Positions 9,100 to 18,541 of a stretch of DNA of 63,428 nt are shown here, in pieces (the first letter of the stretch is position 1; each line of letters begins with the position of its first letter). A model generated the notes under the pieces. The model had not been told where the DNA came from, made no database searches, and worked only from the letters and a program-made list of their open reading frames with translations. The DNA lies in the NCBI GenBank assembly GCA_945876035.1, contig CAMCMU010000027.1, positions 1 through 63,428 on the forward strand, given 5' to 3'. The stretch comes from Schlesneria paludicola DSM 18645 (GTDB taxonomy: Bacteria > Planctomycetota > Planctomycetia > Planctomycetales > Planctomycetaceae). The translations under genes and the position numbers were made by a program.

Positions 9100-11697
9100 C
9101 TACGCGGCCCGACGCGATTTTGCCACAGTGCCCAGCATCTTCCGCTGTGAGTTCGCCGGCTTGCTACTTCCAGCCAATGCCCACCGCACGTAGAATCGCA
9201 CGCGTCTGGGCCAGTATCGGTGCGGACGTGCGGCGACGTAGACGGTCCGCTTTAACATCTGCAGCCACGCGGGGTCATTCAGCAAACTATCCAACGAGAG
9301 TCCAATATACGGCTGCCAATGCGTACGGTAATTCTTACTGCCATCGGCCGGCAGGTCACCGGAGAAATCGCGTGGACAGCCCGCAATATCGTAGCTCTCA
9401 GCAAACGATTTTGGCGTCTGCTCGTAGCGGTACAAAAACTCGAAGTCGATCAGCTTCAGGCCCTCGTGCCGATCGATAAGAACGTTGTCGATACTCGCGT
9501 CAATGAGTGCGTAGCCGGCTGCGTACACGTGCCGTAGCGCCTGGATCGACTGTCGCGCCACGTCGACGCTCATCAACCAACCTGATGATCGCTGATACTG
9601 CAGTACATCGTCGTAGTAGGTCGAGACCACCGACCGTGGGCCGGCTTCAATCAACCGAGGAACTTGCGGCACCATTCGCGACAGCTCACGCATCGCCAGT
9701 TCTTCCCGGCGACAGAACCGCTCGCATCCCAGCTTAAACCTCTTGCGGACCGCCAGTTGGCCGTGATACTCAATCAGCTCAACCCGTGTCCGGCGGCCAA
9801 ATCGTGTCAGATCTTGCACCATCGGCGTTTGATCCGAAGTCTCCGCTTGCCACGATTCGATGTATCGACAAATCTGGACTGCCGCTTCCGGCATGGCGAG
9901 GGTGATGTACTCCCACGCTTCGCTGCCGTTATCGCTGGAATGCAACACATTGCAATGACTTTCCGGCCCGAATCCCTCGTTAAACACGTCGCGCAGGTTC
10001 CCTTTTTCGAGCACACGAGCGTTCGTCGCCAGCGGAAACCGCTTCTGCTGCTTACGTGTTAGGGGCAGTGGCTGCGGGTCGAATGCCACAACCACGGCGG
10101 CGGGCGGACCTCCGGAGATCGCCCAAGGTCCGCGACCCCAGTTTCCACCACGAATGTTGTTCGTCACGTGACGTTGCTCGTTGCCAAGCAGCAGCTTTGT
10201 GTTGACGATCGAGAAGCCGCTCTGCTCCAGCAGCGGCACAAGCTTTTCCAGCCCCCCGCGTCGCATCCCTTCGGCCCTGACGAGAAATACGACCAGCCCG
10301 CTGTCCTGTGCACTATCCGGCTCCCGACGCAGCGACTCGCGAATCCAGCGGTTGCGTTTGCTCAACCGCAATAACATGTCGCGAGGAGGTCGCCAATTGT
10401 TTGCTTCCAGAAAGGCATCGAGCCCCGCGCGGGTCACCGTCATCTTCTCGCCGATCCGATTCGCGAGATCAGAGATAATCTGGGGATAGGGATGCTCCGC
10501 CGCCCGAAGACCTCCCAACATCTCTGCCGTTTCCGAGATCCCCGACGACGGACCTTTGTGGTACAAAGCGTGATAAATCAGGCTCAGCAAATGCGATTTG
10601 GGATCTGGCACCTGGCACAGACCCCGATGCAGTACGGCACGGTCCAGCAACTGTTTAGCCAATCGCGGCGGATAGTACGCCATCTTGCCATAGTCTGACC
10701 GTGGCAGACCGGTTTCGGAATAGATATCACAAGGCAGCACGCCGGGTCCCGATTCGACCAACGCCAGCACCTGCGACAGATGCTCGTCATCGACGAGCAG
10801 GTCGATGTCTTCGCCCGGCGGTAAGTTTGGCAGTGATTCAAACCAGCGAAGCACGACGTGCCTTAGCGTCTCGTCGCGAAGCCTCGTCAGCAGACCGGCT
10901 AACCCCAAATCGTGCGGCACATAGTGTCGAGCACCGGCGGGCGATCGCCGGTTGCACACCGGAAACACGATCAACCACAAACCACAACCATCGCCCTTCA
11001 GGCTCACTCGCTGTGGTCGGCCAAGACGTCCCAACAGCATATGGCACAGACAAACTGCCAACGCCATCAGCAGTCCCAGATTGATGCTGCCGCTCAACGC
11101 CACGTGGCTGGCGTGTCGTAGGTTGCGAAACCGTAGTGTGCTGACCGCTGAACGGCTTCCCAAAATCAAGACGTCGGCATTGTTCTGCCGCACGACATTG
11201 CGACAAGTGGCAGCCGTCACATGCGGAGCGACCTCGGGGTAGCGTTCCGCGAGACGCTCCCGTGCTCGCTCACTGGAGACAACGTACAGGTAGCGAACGA
11301 AGCCGGCACGGGCCAGCAATCCGGCAAGCGGCCGACGCCCGGTACCGATCTCAATAAACCGGGTCGCGGGGTTCCAAAGGTCGTGCGGCTGCTCGTCCCG
11401 CCGGAGTGCCCACAAACATTGCGGCATGCGGCAGAAACGTGAGAAAAACGTTTGAATATTTGACCGATCGTTCTCGCGAGAAATGAGGGCGGTCCGTCCG
11501 TTCTTCACCGATAGTCCTTTTCGGAATTTCACGACGTGGGATCGCCTGCGCCAATCAATTTTTTCGGCCACAGCATTCCTGAGCCTCTCATCAAAGTCGC
11601 CAAAATCGCCAAAATCGTCAAGATCAAATTGAGAACAAGGGCTTCGCGTATTTTTGGACGGTGATGGCCCGCCGCCGAACTGGATGACATGCGTCAA
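9100..11697 (-). CDS. Multidomain protein: nucleotidyltransferase-like, NDK-like and protein-kinase-like domains
   Basis: An 865-codon frame; its first codon is TTG and the true start is uncertain (an ATG at 11427 is possible). Residues about 110-180 resemble a Rossmann/methyltransferase fold (IEIGTG, then VLILG). Residues about 260-400 hold a nucleotidyltransferase signature, GEDIDLLVDD (D297, D299). Residues about 467-600 look like nucleoside-diphosphate kinase: FLVRAEGMRRG at the start, NLRDVFN in place of IRGDF, and CNVLHSSDNGSEAWEY, which keeps the phospho-acceptor His (H586). Residues about 630-770 form a protein-kinase-like fold with Lys652 (LAVRKRF), Asp733/Asn738 (IDASIDNVLI) and Asp751 (DFE); the D-N and N-D spacings match canonical kinases. 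All key residues appear intact. Biochemical role and substrate are unknown. Phosphoryl or nucleotidyl transfer to a glycan or lipid is only a guess. No functionally linked neighbour is evident. Confidence 0.8.
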   Translation of the reverse strand: MTHVIQFGGGPSPSKNTRSPCSQFDLDDFGDFGDFDERLRNAVAEKIDWRRRSHVVKFRKGLSVKNGRTALISRENDRSNIQTFFSRFCRMPQCLWALRRDEQPHDLWNPATRFIEIGTGRRPLAGLLARAGFVRYLYVVSSERARERLAERYPEVAPHVTAATCRNVVRQNNADVLILGSRSAVSTLRFRNLRHASHVALSGSINLGLLMALAVCLCHMLLGRLGRPQRVSLKGDGCGLWLIVFPVCNRRSPAGARHYVPHDLGLAGLLTRLRDETLRHVVLRWFESLPNLPPGEDIDLLVDDEHLSQVLALVESGPGVLPCDIYSETGLPRSDYGKMAYYPPRLAKQLLDRAVLHRGLCQVPDPKSHLLSLIYHALYHKGPSSGISETAEMLGGLRAAEHPYPQIISDLANRIGEKMTVTRAGLDAFLEANNWRPPRDMLLRLSKRNRWIRESLRREPDSAQDSGLVVFLVRAEGMRRGGLEKLVPLLEQSGFSIVNTKLLLGNEQRHVTNNIRGGNWGRGPWAISGGPPAAVVVAFDPQPLPLTRKQQKRFPLATNARVLEKGNLRDVFNEGFGPESHCNVLHSSDNGSEAWEYITLAMPEAAVQICRYIESWQAETSDQTPMVQDLTRFGRRTRVELIEYHGQLAVRKRFKLGCERFCRREELAMRELSRMVPQVPRLIEAGPRSVVSTYYDDVLQYQRSSGWLMSVDVARQSIQALRHVYAAGYALIDASIDNVLIDRHEGLKLIDFEFLYRYEQTPKSFAESYDIAGCPRDFSGDLPADGSKNYRTHWQPYIGLSLDSLLNDPAWLQMLKRTVYVAARPHRYWPRRVRFYVRWALAGSSKPANSQRKMLGTVAKSRRAA

Positions 11698-12699
11698 CGG
11701 TTGGCACCGAGCGACGCAAAAATTCAGCCGGCTAGGCGGCGTCTTAGACCCTTACGAGGCGATGGCAGCAGTCGTTTGGCAGCACGTCTTTTCCCAGAAC
11801 TGGACCGTAAAAGAATGGCAATCTACTAAGATTGCATTGAAAATATTCCTCTCGTTCGGGAAAATTTGTGTTATCGGAGACGGCATGGAGAAGCCGGATG
11901 TCTTCCTGAGGTTGGCGTTGATACGGTTGCGGAATGCCGAGCATCTGTTGTTCATTGCCGAAGTGACCGTCGCACTGTGTAACGGTAATCCGCCTAGGGG
12001 GATCGGTAGTTTTGCTGAGGAGATGAGACCATTCGGAACGGCCAGTGGGAGTGACGGTCGGAATTGCGATGCGTGGAAAAAGCCTCGTGAGGGATACCGT
12101 GAATCCGCGACGGGCAGGTGGATCGGCCGGACATTGTCAAGCCGCACCTGCCAGCCATTCCCTCAGTTGACGTTCGCTGAATGCAACGACCAACCACACC
12201 ACCGCCGAGGTCCTCGAGACGCTGGCGGAGCAGGAGAACTACGCGGCGGGAGACGAACTCCGTAAACGTTCGATGGGAGACTATTTTGAATCGGAAGAAC
12301 GATCGCTTAAAATAGATTCGAAAGAGCAGGCCGCTGAAGAAGACGAAGAACACAGACGGGCAGCTTTTGCCAACCGCGTTATGTTCCATCAGCAGGCATC
12401 GCACCATACCGTCCGCGTTACGCTGCCACATGTGGACCGTCTATAGGAACGCTATTGAAGTTCGCTGCCCCCTTAAGTCACTCCGACACGAGCGACGAAA
12501 TTTTTCGATTACGACACGACGAATACCGAAGGCTAACGTGTTTCTGCTATGAGCGTGGCGTTATGGTTCTTTCAAATTCGCAGCGAAGAAGCCAATGGCA
12601 TGCGGTACTGAGAAGATCCTCGACAATGTGATCCGTGTGGCGTGTTTGACGACATCCGGTCACGTATCTGCGGATCTACGATGGTTGGCGGAGTTTGTT
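11698..12699. other. Decayed intergenic region with one orphan coding-like fragment
   Basis: About 1 kb without a supported gene. On the plus strand the frame 12171-12446 is open for 91 codons. It reads protein-like (EVLETLAEQENYAAGDELRK, then an acidic stretch) and has its first ATG at 12273. It could be a gene fragment. Given the transposase remnant just downstream, the region looks like an old insertion graveyard. Confidence 0.4.
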
Positions 12700-12890
12700 T
12701 CGGCGTGCCATCGTGAAGCTGATGCCCGCCGGGAAGTTGGCTGAGCACTTTGATCCGCAGATCGGAGGACCTACTGCAGGGCCATATTCGATGGCCCTGT
12801 GGTCTTCGCCATGGAGTTTCAAAACTGGACTGATGAGGCGGCGGCCGATGCGTACACGTTCAGCGTTCAGCATTGACGTGCAGAGTCAGC
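12700..12890 (+). pseudogene. Fragment of a transposase, frameshifted
   Basis: Two pieces in different frames match one transposase type. The first, around 12711-12790, reads LMPAGKLAEHFDPQIGGPT, close to the N-terminus of a common transposase family (KLADHFDP.GRPTKELY). The second, about 12803-12877, reads VFAMEFQNWTDEAAADAYTF before a stop. A one- or two-base shift near 12795 separates them, and the rest of the gene is missing. It is clearly non-functional. It is of a different type from the remnant at the window start. Confidence 0.65.
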
Positions 12891-13125
12891 AGCCCCGACG
12901 TTCTGCCCTAGGGTGTGGTAGATCACGAAGCCACCGCTCAACCCCGTGACCCAACTGATCAGCATCACCTGCTAATGCTCGGCTCCACATACGCTGCTTC
13001 CCAGCAGAAGGAGGACTGTTCCATACGTCGCGCGTCGATGCTGTGCCGTCTGCGAATCGACGGCAAGCATCTGCGTTTGGCTCAGCGTGGCGGGATCGAA
13101 GTTACAAACAGTTTGCTCAATCGTG

Positions 13126-13389
13126 TCACGGAAATTGGACGTCTTGGCGTCCGAGCATTCCCTTCGGCAACTCCTTGGAGCCGACAATCGTGAGGTTCAT
13201 GCCGATCTGCACACTGACCCACTTTTCGCCCACTTTGACGTTCGTCTTTCCGTTCAAATACCATCCCAGCGAACCCGTTGAGAACTCTTTGACATCGGCT
13301 GTCATAGGAATTCCATTGATCGTAATTTCAACGGGCTTGGCATCGTTGAGAAATTCAGGACGCGTCACGGAACACGTTGATTTGGCCAT
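13126..13389 (-). CDS. Small conserved planctomycete protein of unknown function
   Basis: The product is 87 residues from the ATG at 13389 (MAKSTCSVTRPEFLNDAK). A core of INGIPMTADVKEFSTGSLGW, then GMNLTIVGSKELPKG near the C-terminus, matches a small protein I remember as recurrent in planctomycete genomes and always annotated hypothetical. A longer in-frame start at 13542 adds 51 unrelated residues, so I reject it. The protein looks soluble and beta-rich, with no signal peptide. It is a lone gene in a decayed region. The function is unknown, but conservation makes the gene call fairly safe. Confidence 0.75.
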   Translation of the reverse strand: MAKSTCSVTRPEFLNDAKPVEITINGIPMTADVKEFSTGSLGWYLNGKTNVKVGEKWVSVQIGMNLTIVGSKELPKGMLGRQDVQFP

Positions 13390-14283
13390 ACAATCATCTT
13401 TCGAGGCGGAGTGATGAAAGGAACCGTCAGTTTCCGAGTCTTGGCCATTGCCTCGCGTTCGGTCTTCGATACACAACCCCGCAACCGACGGCAAGGCAAT
13501 CGGAGCGGTGCATGTTAACGATCCGAATACCCGGTTGACCACTCCAACAGAAGCAAGGCCGTAAGTCTATTTGGGAATAAAATAATAGGGCCGCGTCCCG
13601 GAAAGTCTTTTTGGAGAGACACGGGACGGCACGAGTCAACTGGTGAGCGAAAGCGGGACTGGGCAAGGCTACCCAAAAAAACATGCCAGCCCAGAGTCAA
13701 CCAAGTGGCACGCTAATTTTTGAGCGTCGTGCGGATTTTCTCAGAGGCCGAGGATCGAATCCCGTCGTGTTGATGTTCACCAACGTCACCTCCGCGTTCC
13801 GAAAACCGATCCAAATCTCCAAAGAAATACACTCCCAACAAATAAAAGTTCGTCCACACCTCGTCTCCAAACCAATTGACCCTGCCAACAACATGCAGCA
13901 CTGATTCGCAAAGCGTTGACAGCGCATATGAAGGTGACGAGGGTTCGATCCGCACAAATTGACGACCCGTCATATCACTTTGACGACGCCAGTAATTCCG
14001 TACCACGTAAATCATGCAACGACGACACGAATGTTAGCCGATGATTCAAACTCATTGACCCTGAGCGGCTACGGCGTTTCTCTGTGTGAAACTCATGAAA
14101 ACAAGTCTCCCGTATCAAATGCGACGATCGGAATTCGTATGCTGGGAATCGCCGTTCTGTCGTACAAATCCCCAATCACGGTGATCCGCCAGGAAATGTT
14201 TGAATTGGCACGCGGGCTGCTTCTGTTGATCGCTGCGTGCTCGAGGCTGGATTCAATTCGTTCAGAAATAAGGAGGAGTCACA
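13390..14283. other. Intergenic, one hairpin, no gene
   Basis: About 890 bases. The only structure noted is the hairpin at 13594-13628, listed separately. Frames on either strand are short and lack ribosome binding sites. The last bases (14270-14277) carry the strong AAGGAGGA site of the next gene. Confidence 0.45.
13594..13628. repeat. Imperfect hairpin, 7-bp outer and 4-bp inner stem
   Basis: CGTCCCG at 13594-13600 pairs with CGGGACG at 13622-13628, and inside it AGTCT pairs with AGAC. The surrounding 100 bases have a different texture from genic DNA. The hairpin could be part of an interspersed repeat or a terminator-like element. No T-run follows on either strand. Confidence 0.4.
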
Positions 14284-14664
14284 ATGTGGAACCGTACATT
14301 ATTATTCAGCTCTGTGGTCGTAATTGGTCTTTTGTTTTCGCTGAGTGGATCTGTCTTCGCTGAGCATCACGGCCACGGTGAACGCCACCACAATAGTTAT
14401 CGAGGAGATCAGTACCATCATCACCACCAAAACAACTACGGTCGGTATGGATACAGCGGCTATCGAAATCTGAATTATGGATTCGGATATCGTCCGTTGT
14501 TTGTCTCGACACATCCACCTGTTGTTCCTCGTTACCAATACGGTCCTCACGGTTGTCGACATGGGGCCGTTGGTCAGGACTATGGGTATGGCGGATATGG
14601 GTCACCGTACGGGACTAATCTAAGTTACGGAAGCCAAAATTTCGGGTTTTACGTTGGCCGGTAA
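14284..14664 (+). CDS. Secreted His/Gly/Tyr-rich small protein
   Basis: A 126-residue protein with a clean Sec signal peptide (MWNRTLLFSSVVVIGLLFSL, cleavage probably after VFA at about residue 26). The mature region is very low complexity. It has His clusters (EHHGHGERHH, YHHHHQNN) and Tyr/Gly repeats (YGRYGYSGYR, GYGGYGSPYG). Such composition suggests a metal-binding or structural envelope protein, but that is inference. The ribosome binding site AAGGAGGA is very strong and a good terminator follows, so this is a well-expressed single-gene unit. Confidence 0.88.
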   Translation: MWNRTLLFSSVVVIGLLFSLSGSVFAEHHGHGERHHNSYRGDQYHHHHQNNYGRYGYSGYRNLNYGFGYRPLFVSTHPPVVPRYQYGPHGCRHGAVGQDYGYGGYGSPYGTNLSYGSQNFGFYVGR

Positions 14665-14693
14665 TCCATAGAACAAAGTGCGATCTTTGCCCT

Positions 14694-14725
14694 AGCAGCC
14701 ATCGGAAATCCGACGGCTGCTTTTT
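14694..14725 (+). terminator. Rho-independent terminator of the His/Gly/Tyr-rich protein gene
   Basis: AGCAGCC at 14694-14700 pairs with GGCTGCT at 14715-14721. TCGG/CCGA extends the stem after one mismatch, with an AAAT loop. Five T follow. It lies 30 bases after the stop codon. Confidence 0.85.
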
Positions 14726-15701
14726 CTCGCTCTCAAATCGACGGTTGATCCACACCGGTTTAAACGTAATTTTCTCCGGCTGGGGCTAATTAGAGACTCT
14801 CCTTCTAAATCGTCACCGCCGACCAATAAGATTTGCTGATGATGCATGAAGGCTGACGTGCAATCCGTCTTTCCGTATTGCAAAAAAATCACGGAGGACG
14901 TCCCAGGATGTTCCATCGGTTGGCCGTTCGCTGTTAACCTTGAGTTCCGAAAACGTTCTAGCACATTGTGTTCCACACATTCAGGTGGCTTTCGAAGTAT
15001 GCCTTCAACTCGGTCGCCGCCAGATCTCCGCGATTCTCATTCGTGACATCAATACCATCGGTGGCCAGGTCCAATCTGTTTGACCATCCGAGCAATGGCG
15101 GTCGTTGGACCGCAATTTGGCCCAGACATCAAGCACACCATGCAACAGCCGTGGCTCAGCTCACGTTTTTCCGTTTTTTCCACTTTAACAGGCTCGGACG
15201 TTTTGCGTCCGCTCGTCAACTGAGGGTATGCAATAACGTCTTCAAACCGAACCGCTTGTTTATGATTTTCATGGACCGTGGTTCGCTCGAATGATCGATC
15301 TTCGGTGACGAGTCGTTTATCAAACACGACAAACGTACGCCGATGAACAATTCCGAGCGCACACTACCGCCAATCTACCACCCCTTCGGCATTTCAATCA
15401 TCCATGCTCGCACCGAAATCGAAGGTGGCGTAGATTACAGGAATTGTTGCAACAGGAACTTCGACTGACTCCATTTTTCAACAGGCGATTCAAGTTACGA
15501 TCTGATGCCGTCGCCTGCGATCACAAGATTAGCATCCACACTTTTTTGGTGATCCCTTTTTGTGGCCGACGATCTTTCGACCGATGCGTGCAGCTCAGGT
15601 CAACAATTCCGCCCAGAGCAATGACGTTTGAATGACAACAAACGAGCCTCACGAAAGCTCGAACAGCTTTCAATAAACTCCCTCAATAAAGAGTCCGACG
15701 G
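14726..15701. other. Intergenic, no gene seen
   Basis: About 980 bases without a supported coding region. Frames here overlap on both strands and match nothing. Relatives of the downstream acyltransferase gene sometimes follow cytidylate kinase; no such gene is present. Confidence 0.45.
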
Positions 15702-16388
15702 ATGTCCTCGCTGCCAGAAACGTTGCTGTTTGTGTGTCCAAAAAAACGGAACTTGGTTTGGCGAACCGTTCAATTCATCTTGCAAAACTTTTTTTGCGTT
15801 TGGCTTGGGTACAGAGCCCGTGGCCACGAACGACTTGAGGACGAAGGGGGCGCACTGATTCTGGCGAATCATCAAAGTTTTCTAGATCCACTGTTGGTGG
15901 GCTTGCCGCTTCGGCGACCTGTCAGTTTTCTCGCCAGAGACTCATTGTTCAAGATCCCTTTCATTGGCTGGATTCTCAAAAACACTTACGTCGTGCCCAT
16001 TAATCGTGAATCCACAAGCTCTGCCAGCCTTCGAGAAACGATTCGTCGAATGCAGAATGGTTACCTCGTGGGTGTTTTTCCCGAAGGAACACGTTCTGAA
16101 ACGGGAACTGTCGGAGAATTAAAACCCGGCTTCTTGGCTTTCCTCCGGCGTTCAAGGGTCCCTGTTTATCCGATCGGGATTGCGGGAGCGTTTCAGGCAT
16201 TGGGACGACACAGCTGGTTCTTAAAATCATCTCGCGTCCGTGTCGTTTTTGGCGATCCGATTTCTGTCGAGCAACTCCAAAAATTTCAAAGCCGAGACAC
16301 CGATCAAGAACTCATCGACCTCGTCCGTTCGCGAATCGTCGCGTCTTATCAAGAGGCCGAAGCGTGGCGGACGGGCGGAGTTCAATAG
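15702..16388 (+). CDS. 1-acyl-sn-glycerol-3-phosphate acyltransferase (PlsC-like)
   Basis: The 228-residue product has the four acyltransferase blocks. Block I is NHQSFLD (NHX4D, catalytic His-Asp). Block II is around KIPFIGWILKNTYVVPINRE. Block III is VFPEGTRS, which binds the glycerol phosphate. Block IV is VPVYPIGIAGA. It would transfer a fatty acyl group to lysophosphatidic acid, giving phosphatidic acid at the inner membrane face, the substrate for CdsA (encoded at 50876). Length is typical. The ATG at 15702 has AAAGAG upstream. The neighbours are unrelated and the gene appears solitary. Confidence 0.9.
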   Translation: MSSLPETLLFVCPKKRNLVWRTVQFILQNFFCVWLGYRARGHERLEDEGGALILANHQSFLDPLLVGLPLRRPVSFLARDSLFKIPFIGWILKNTYVVPINRESTSSASLRETIRRMQNGYLVGVFPEGTRSETGTVGELKPGFLAFLRRSRVPVYPIGIAGAFQALGRHSWFLKSSRVRVVFGDPISVEQLQKFQSRDTDQELIDLVRSRIVASYQEAEAWRTGGVQ

Positions 16389-16851
16389 GCATGACAATGG
16401 CGTCTGCCGAGCATGCCTGATACGCGACGATACAATCCTGCCGACACGAACAGGGATGTCGGTAAGAGGTCCAAAACCTGACCAACGGTAGATCTCCGTG
16501 GGTGCGCAGTATCTGAGATTGAGTCGGGCGTGTGCGGCGATTCGGCGGTCCCCAAGAGGCTGTGTTTGACAGAGAGCTGATCCGGTCTGGAAATCGGTGG
16601 GCGTAAGTTGCCGAGTCTCTTAGACGGTGCGACAATCAGAGGTGTTGTTGGAATACCGTCATTCTGGCCCGTGCCGGACGTCGAATCGTACATGCTCGCG
16701 TCAGGCTCTCAAAGGAAAGACCCATTGGATGCCTTGGTCTAGTCACAGACGATCACACCCGATGTCCTAGCGGCAGCGAGTGCCGCGATCACATGTCGAT
16801 TGATCTGCGACAGATGGAAATCAGGCCTCGTATTCACCTACGGAACCGTTC
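16389..16851. other. Intergenic, no gene seen
   Basis: About 460 bases before the symporter gene. No riboswitch-like structure or gene is evident to the eye. Confidence 0.4.
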
Positions 16852-18354
16852 ATGTCACATTTTTCTTGGTTGGTCGATGGCAGCATCGTTGGCTTGTATC
16901 TAGTGGTCACGATGGCCGCCGGATTGATGGTACGCAAATACGTTGGCAAGGTTGAACATTTTCTCGCGGCGGGCCGCGAGATGAATCTGTTTTTGGGGAT
17001 CGCCTCCCTAGCCGCAACGGAATTCGGCATCGTGACCTGCATGTACACGGCGCAGGCCGGCTATGAGTATGGGTTTTCGGGGGCAACGCCCGGAATTCTT
17101 CAAGCCTTGGCAATGTTCGTCATCGGTCTCACTGGTTTTTGCATCAAACCTTTACGCGATTCGGGAGTCATGACGATTCCCGAATTATTTGAAGCCCGTT
17201 TCGGAAAATTTGTCCGATGGTTATCGGGAGTCGTCATTGTGTTGGGAGGACTTCTCAACATGGGTCTCTTTTTGAGAATTGGCGGGGAATTTCTGGTTCT
17301 TGTTAGCGGTATGGATGAGCGGTACCTCGTCCTCTCGATGACATTACTCCTTTTGATGGTCCTAACTTATACCATTATGGGAGGAATGCTCTCGGTTCTA
17401 GTAACGGATTTTTTGCAGTTCATTGTGATGAGTATCGGGTTACTGGCGGTCACCTATCTGATCCTAGGCAATGTTGGTTGGAGGAGGATTGTTGATACCG
17501 TCGAACAGATGCACGGTGCGGGAGGCTTCAATCCTTTCGTGCATCCAAAGTTGGGTTTTGAATATGTTCTTGCACAAGCGTTGGTACAGATCGCAGCAAC
17601 GCTGACATGGCAGACGACGATTGCTCGATTGTTGGCAGCTAAGGATACCTGGACAGGACGAAAGATCTACATCGGAACCAGCTTCTTCTTCGTCTGTCGC
17701 TTTCTGATTCCTGGGATTTGGGGGATCGCGGCATTGGCGATGCTGACACCCCTCCAACAGGCCGAACTGAGCAGCCATTCGGCCACGGCAGCACTCCACG
17801 CCATGCCGGTTTACCTGAGTACACTCGTACCAATCGGGCTGATGGGACTGCTGCTGGCAGCGATGTTGGCTGCCGACATGTCAACGGACTCGTCCTATAT
17901 GATTACATGGGCGGCCGTCATCTATAACGACATCTTGGGGCCTTTCCGTAAAAAAGCCGACAGTGACTCCAGAGGCCTACTCATTAACCGACTGATTGTG
18001 GCCTTGATCGGAGTTTTCCTATTTTTTTACGGGTTGTTCTATAAGCTGGAGGGGGCCCTTTGGGATTATCTGACGACTACGGGGACCGTCTATCTTTCGA
18101 GTATGTCGGTATTGCTGATCGCTTGTTGTTATTGGAAGAGAGCCAATAACTGGGGAGCGACTGCAGCAATCCTCGTTGGGGCCGCTTTTCCGGTCGGTTA
18201 CCTGATTCTAGAAAAAACAGTCGGCGGCGGGTCTGTGACACTTCACGATGTTTATGGACTCACACAAGACAGGGTAAAGATCGCTGCATTTTTACTTTCG
18301 GGAAGTGCTATGGTTTTCTGTTCGATGCTCAAATCGTTTCTTCACAAGACATGA
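16852..18354 (+). CDS. Sodium:solute symporter (SSS family)
   Basis: A 500-residue membrane protein with about 13 hydrophobic segments and SSS-family hallmarks. These are the early GLMVRKYVGKVEHFLAAGRE, the Na+-site region ATEFGIVTCMYTAQAGYEYG, TIMGGMLSVLVTDFLQFIVM, and AAMLAADMSTDSSYM in the later core. It should import an unknown organic solute coupled to sodium. The substrate cannot be read from the sequence. The gene is followed after 25 bases by a small membrane-protein gene (18380-18541), probably co-transcribed as an accessory subunit. Confidence 0.9.
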   Translation: MSHFSWLVDGSIVGLYLVVTMAAGLMVRKYVGKVEHFLAAGREMNLFLGIASLAATEFGIVTCMYTAQAGYEYGFSGATPGILQALAMFVIGLTGFCIKPLRDSGVMTIPELFEARFGKFVRWLSGVVIVLGGLLNMGLFLRIGGEFLVLVSGMDERYLVLSMTLLLLMVLTYTIMGGMLSVLVTDFLQFIVMSIGLLAVTYLILGNVGWRRIVDTVEQMHGAGGFNPFVHPKLGFEYVLAQALVQIAATLTWQTTIARLLAAKDTWTGRKIYIGTSFFFVCRFLIPGIWGIAALAMLTPLQQAELSSHSATAALHAMPVYLSTLVPIGLMGLLLAAMLAADMSTDSSYMITWAAVIYNDILGPFRKKADSDSRGLLINRLIVALIGVFLFFYGLFYKLEGALWDYLTTTGTVYLSSMSVLLIACCYWKRANNWGATAAILVGAAFPVGYLILEKTVGGGSVTLHDVYGLTQDRVKIAAFLLSGSAMVFCSMLKSFLHKT

Positions 18355-18379
18355 AACTATCGGATGAGGAATCGACGAT

Positions 18380-18541
18380 ATGGAAATTTACCGTTGGTTT
18401 TGGGGAATCCTGACAACGACTGCATTGGCTTGGTACAGCACGATTACCCTCTATATCGCGTTTCAGGGTGCGTTCGACATTCAACGGATGTTGAAGAAAA
18501 TCAGCCAAAAACCGTTTGATCCACATTCACCGGAATCCTGA
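18380..18541 (+). CDS. 53-residue membrane protein, putative symporter partner
   Basis: An ATG 25 bases after the symporter stop opens a 53-codon frame (MEIYRWFWGILTTTALAWYS onward). It has one hydrophobic helix of about 22 residues with aromatic edges, followed by a basic, soluble tail (QRMLKKISQKPFD). Several bacterial SSS transporters have one-helix small subunits encoded immediately downstream, so a partner role is likely by position and topology. The upstream GATGAGGAATCGACGAT gives a plausible ribosome binding site (GAGGA). Confidence 0.65.
   Translation: MEIYRWFWGILTTTALAWYSTITLYIAFQGAFDIQRMLKKISQKPFDPHSPES

Noticed and set aside
11654-12265. Plus-strand frame of about 200 codons upstream of the multidomain gene
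   Set aside because: It overlaps the start of the multidomain gene on the other strand, its composition is not protein-like, and nothing in it is recognised.
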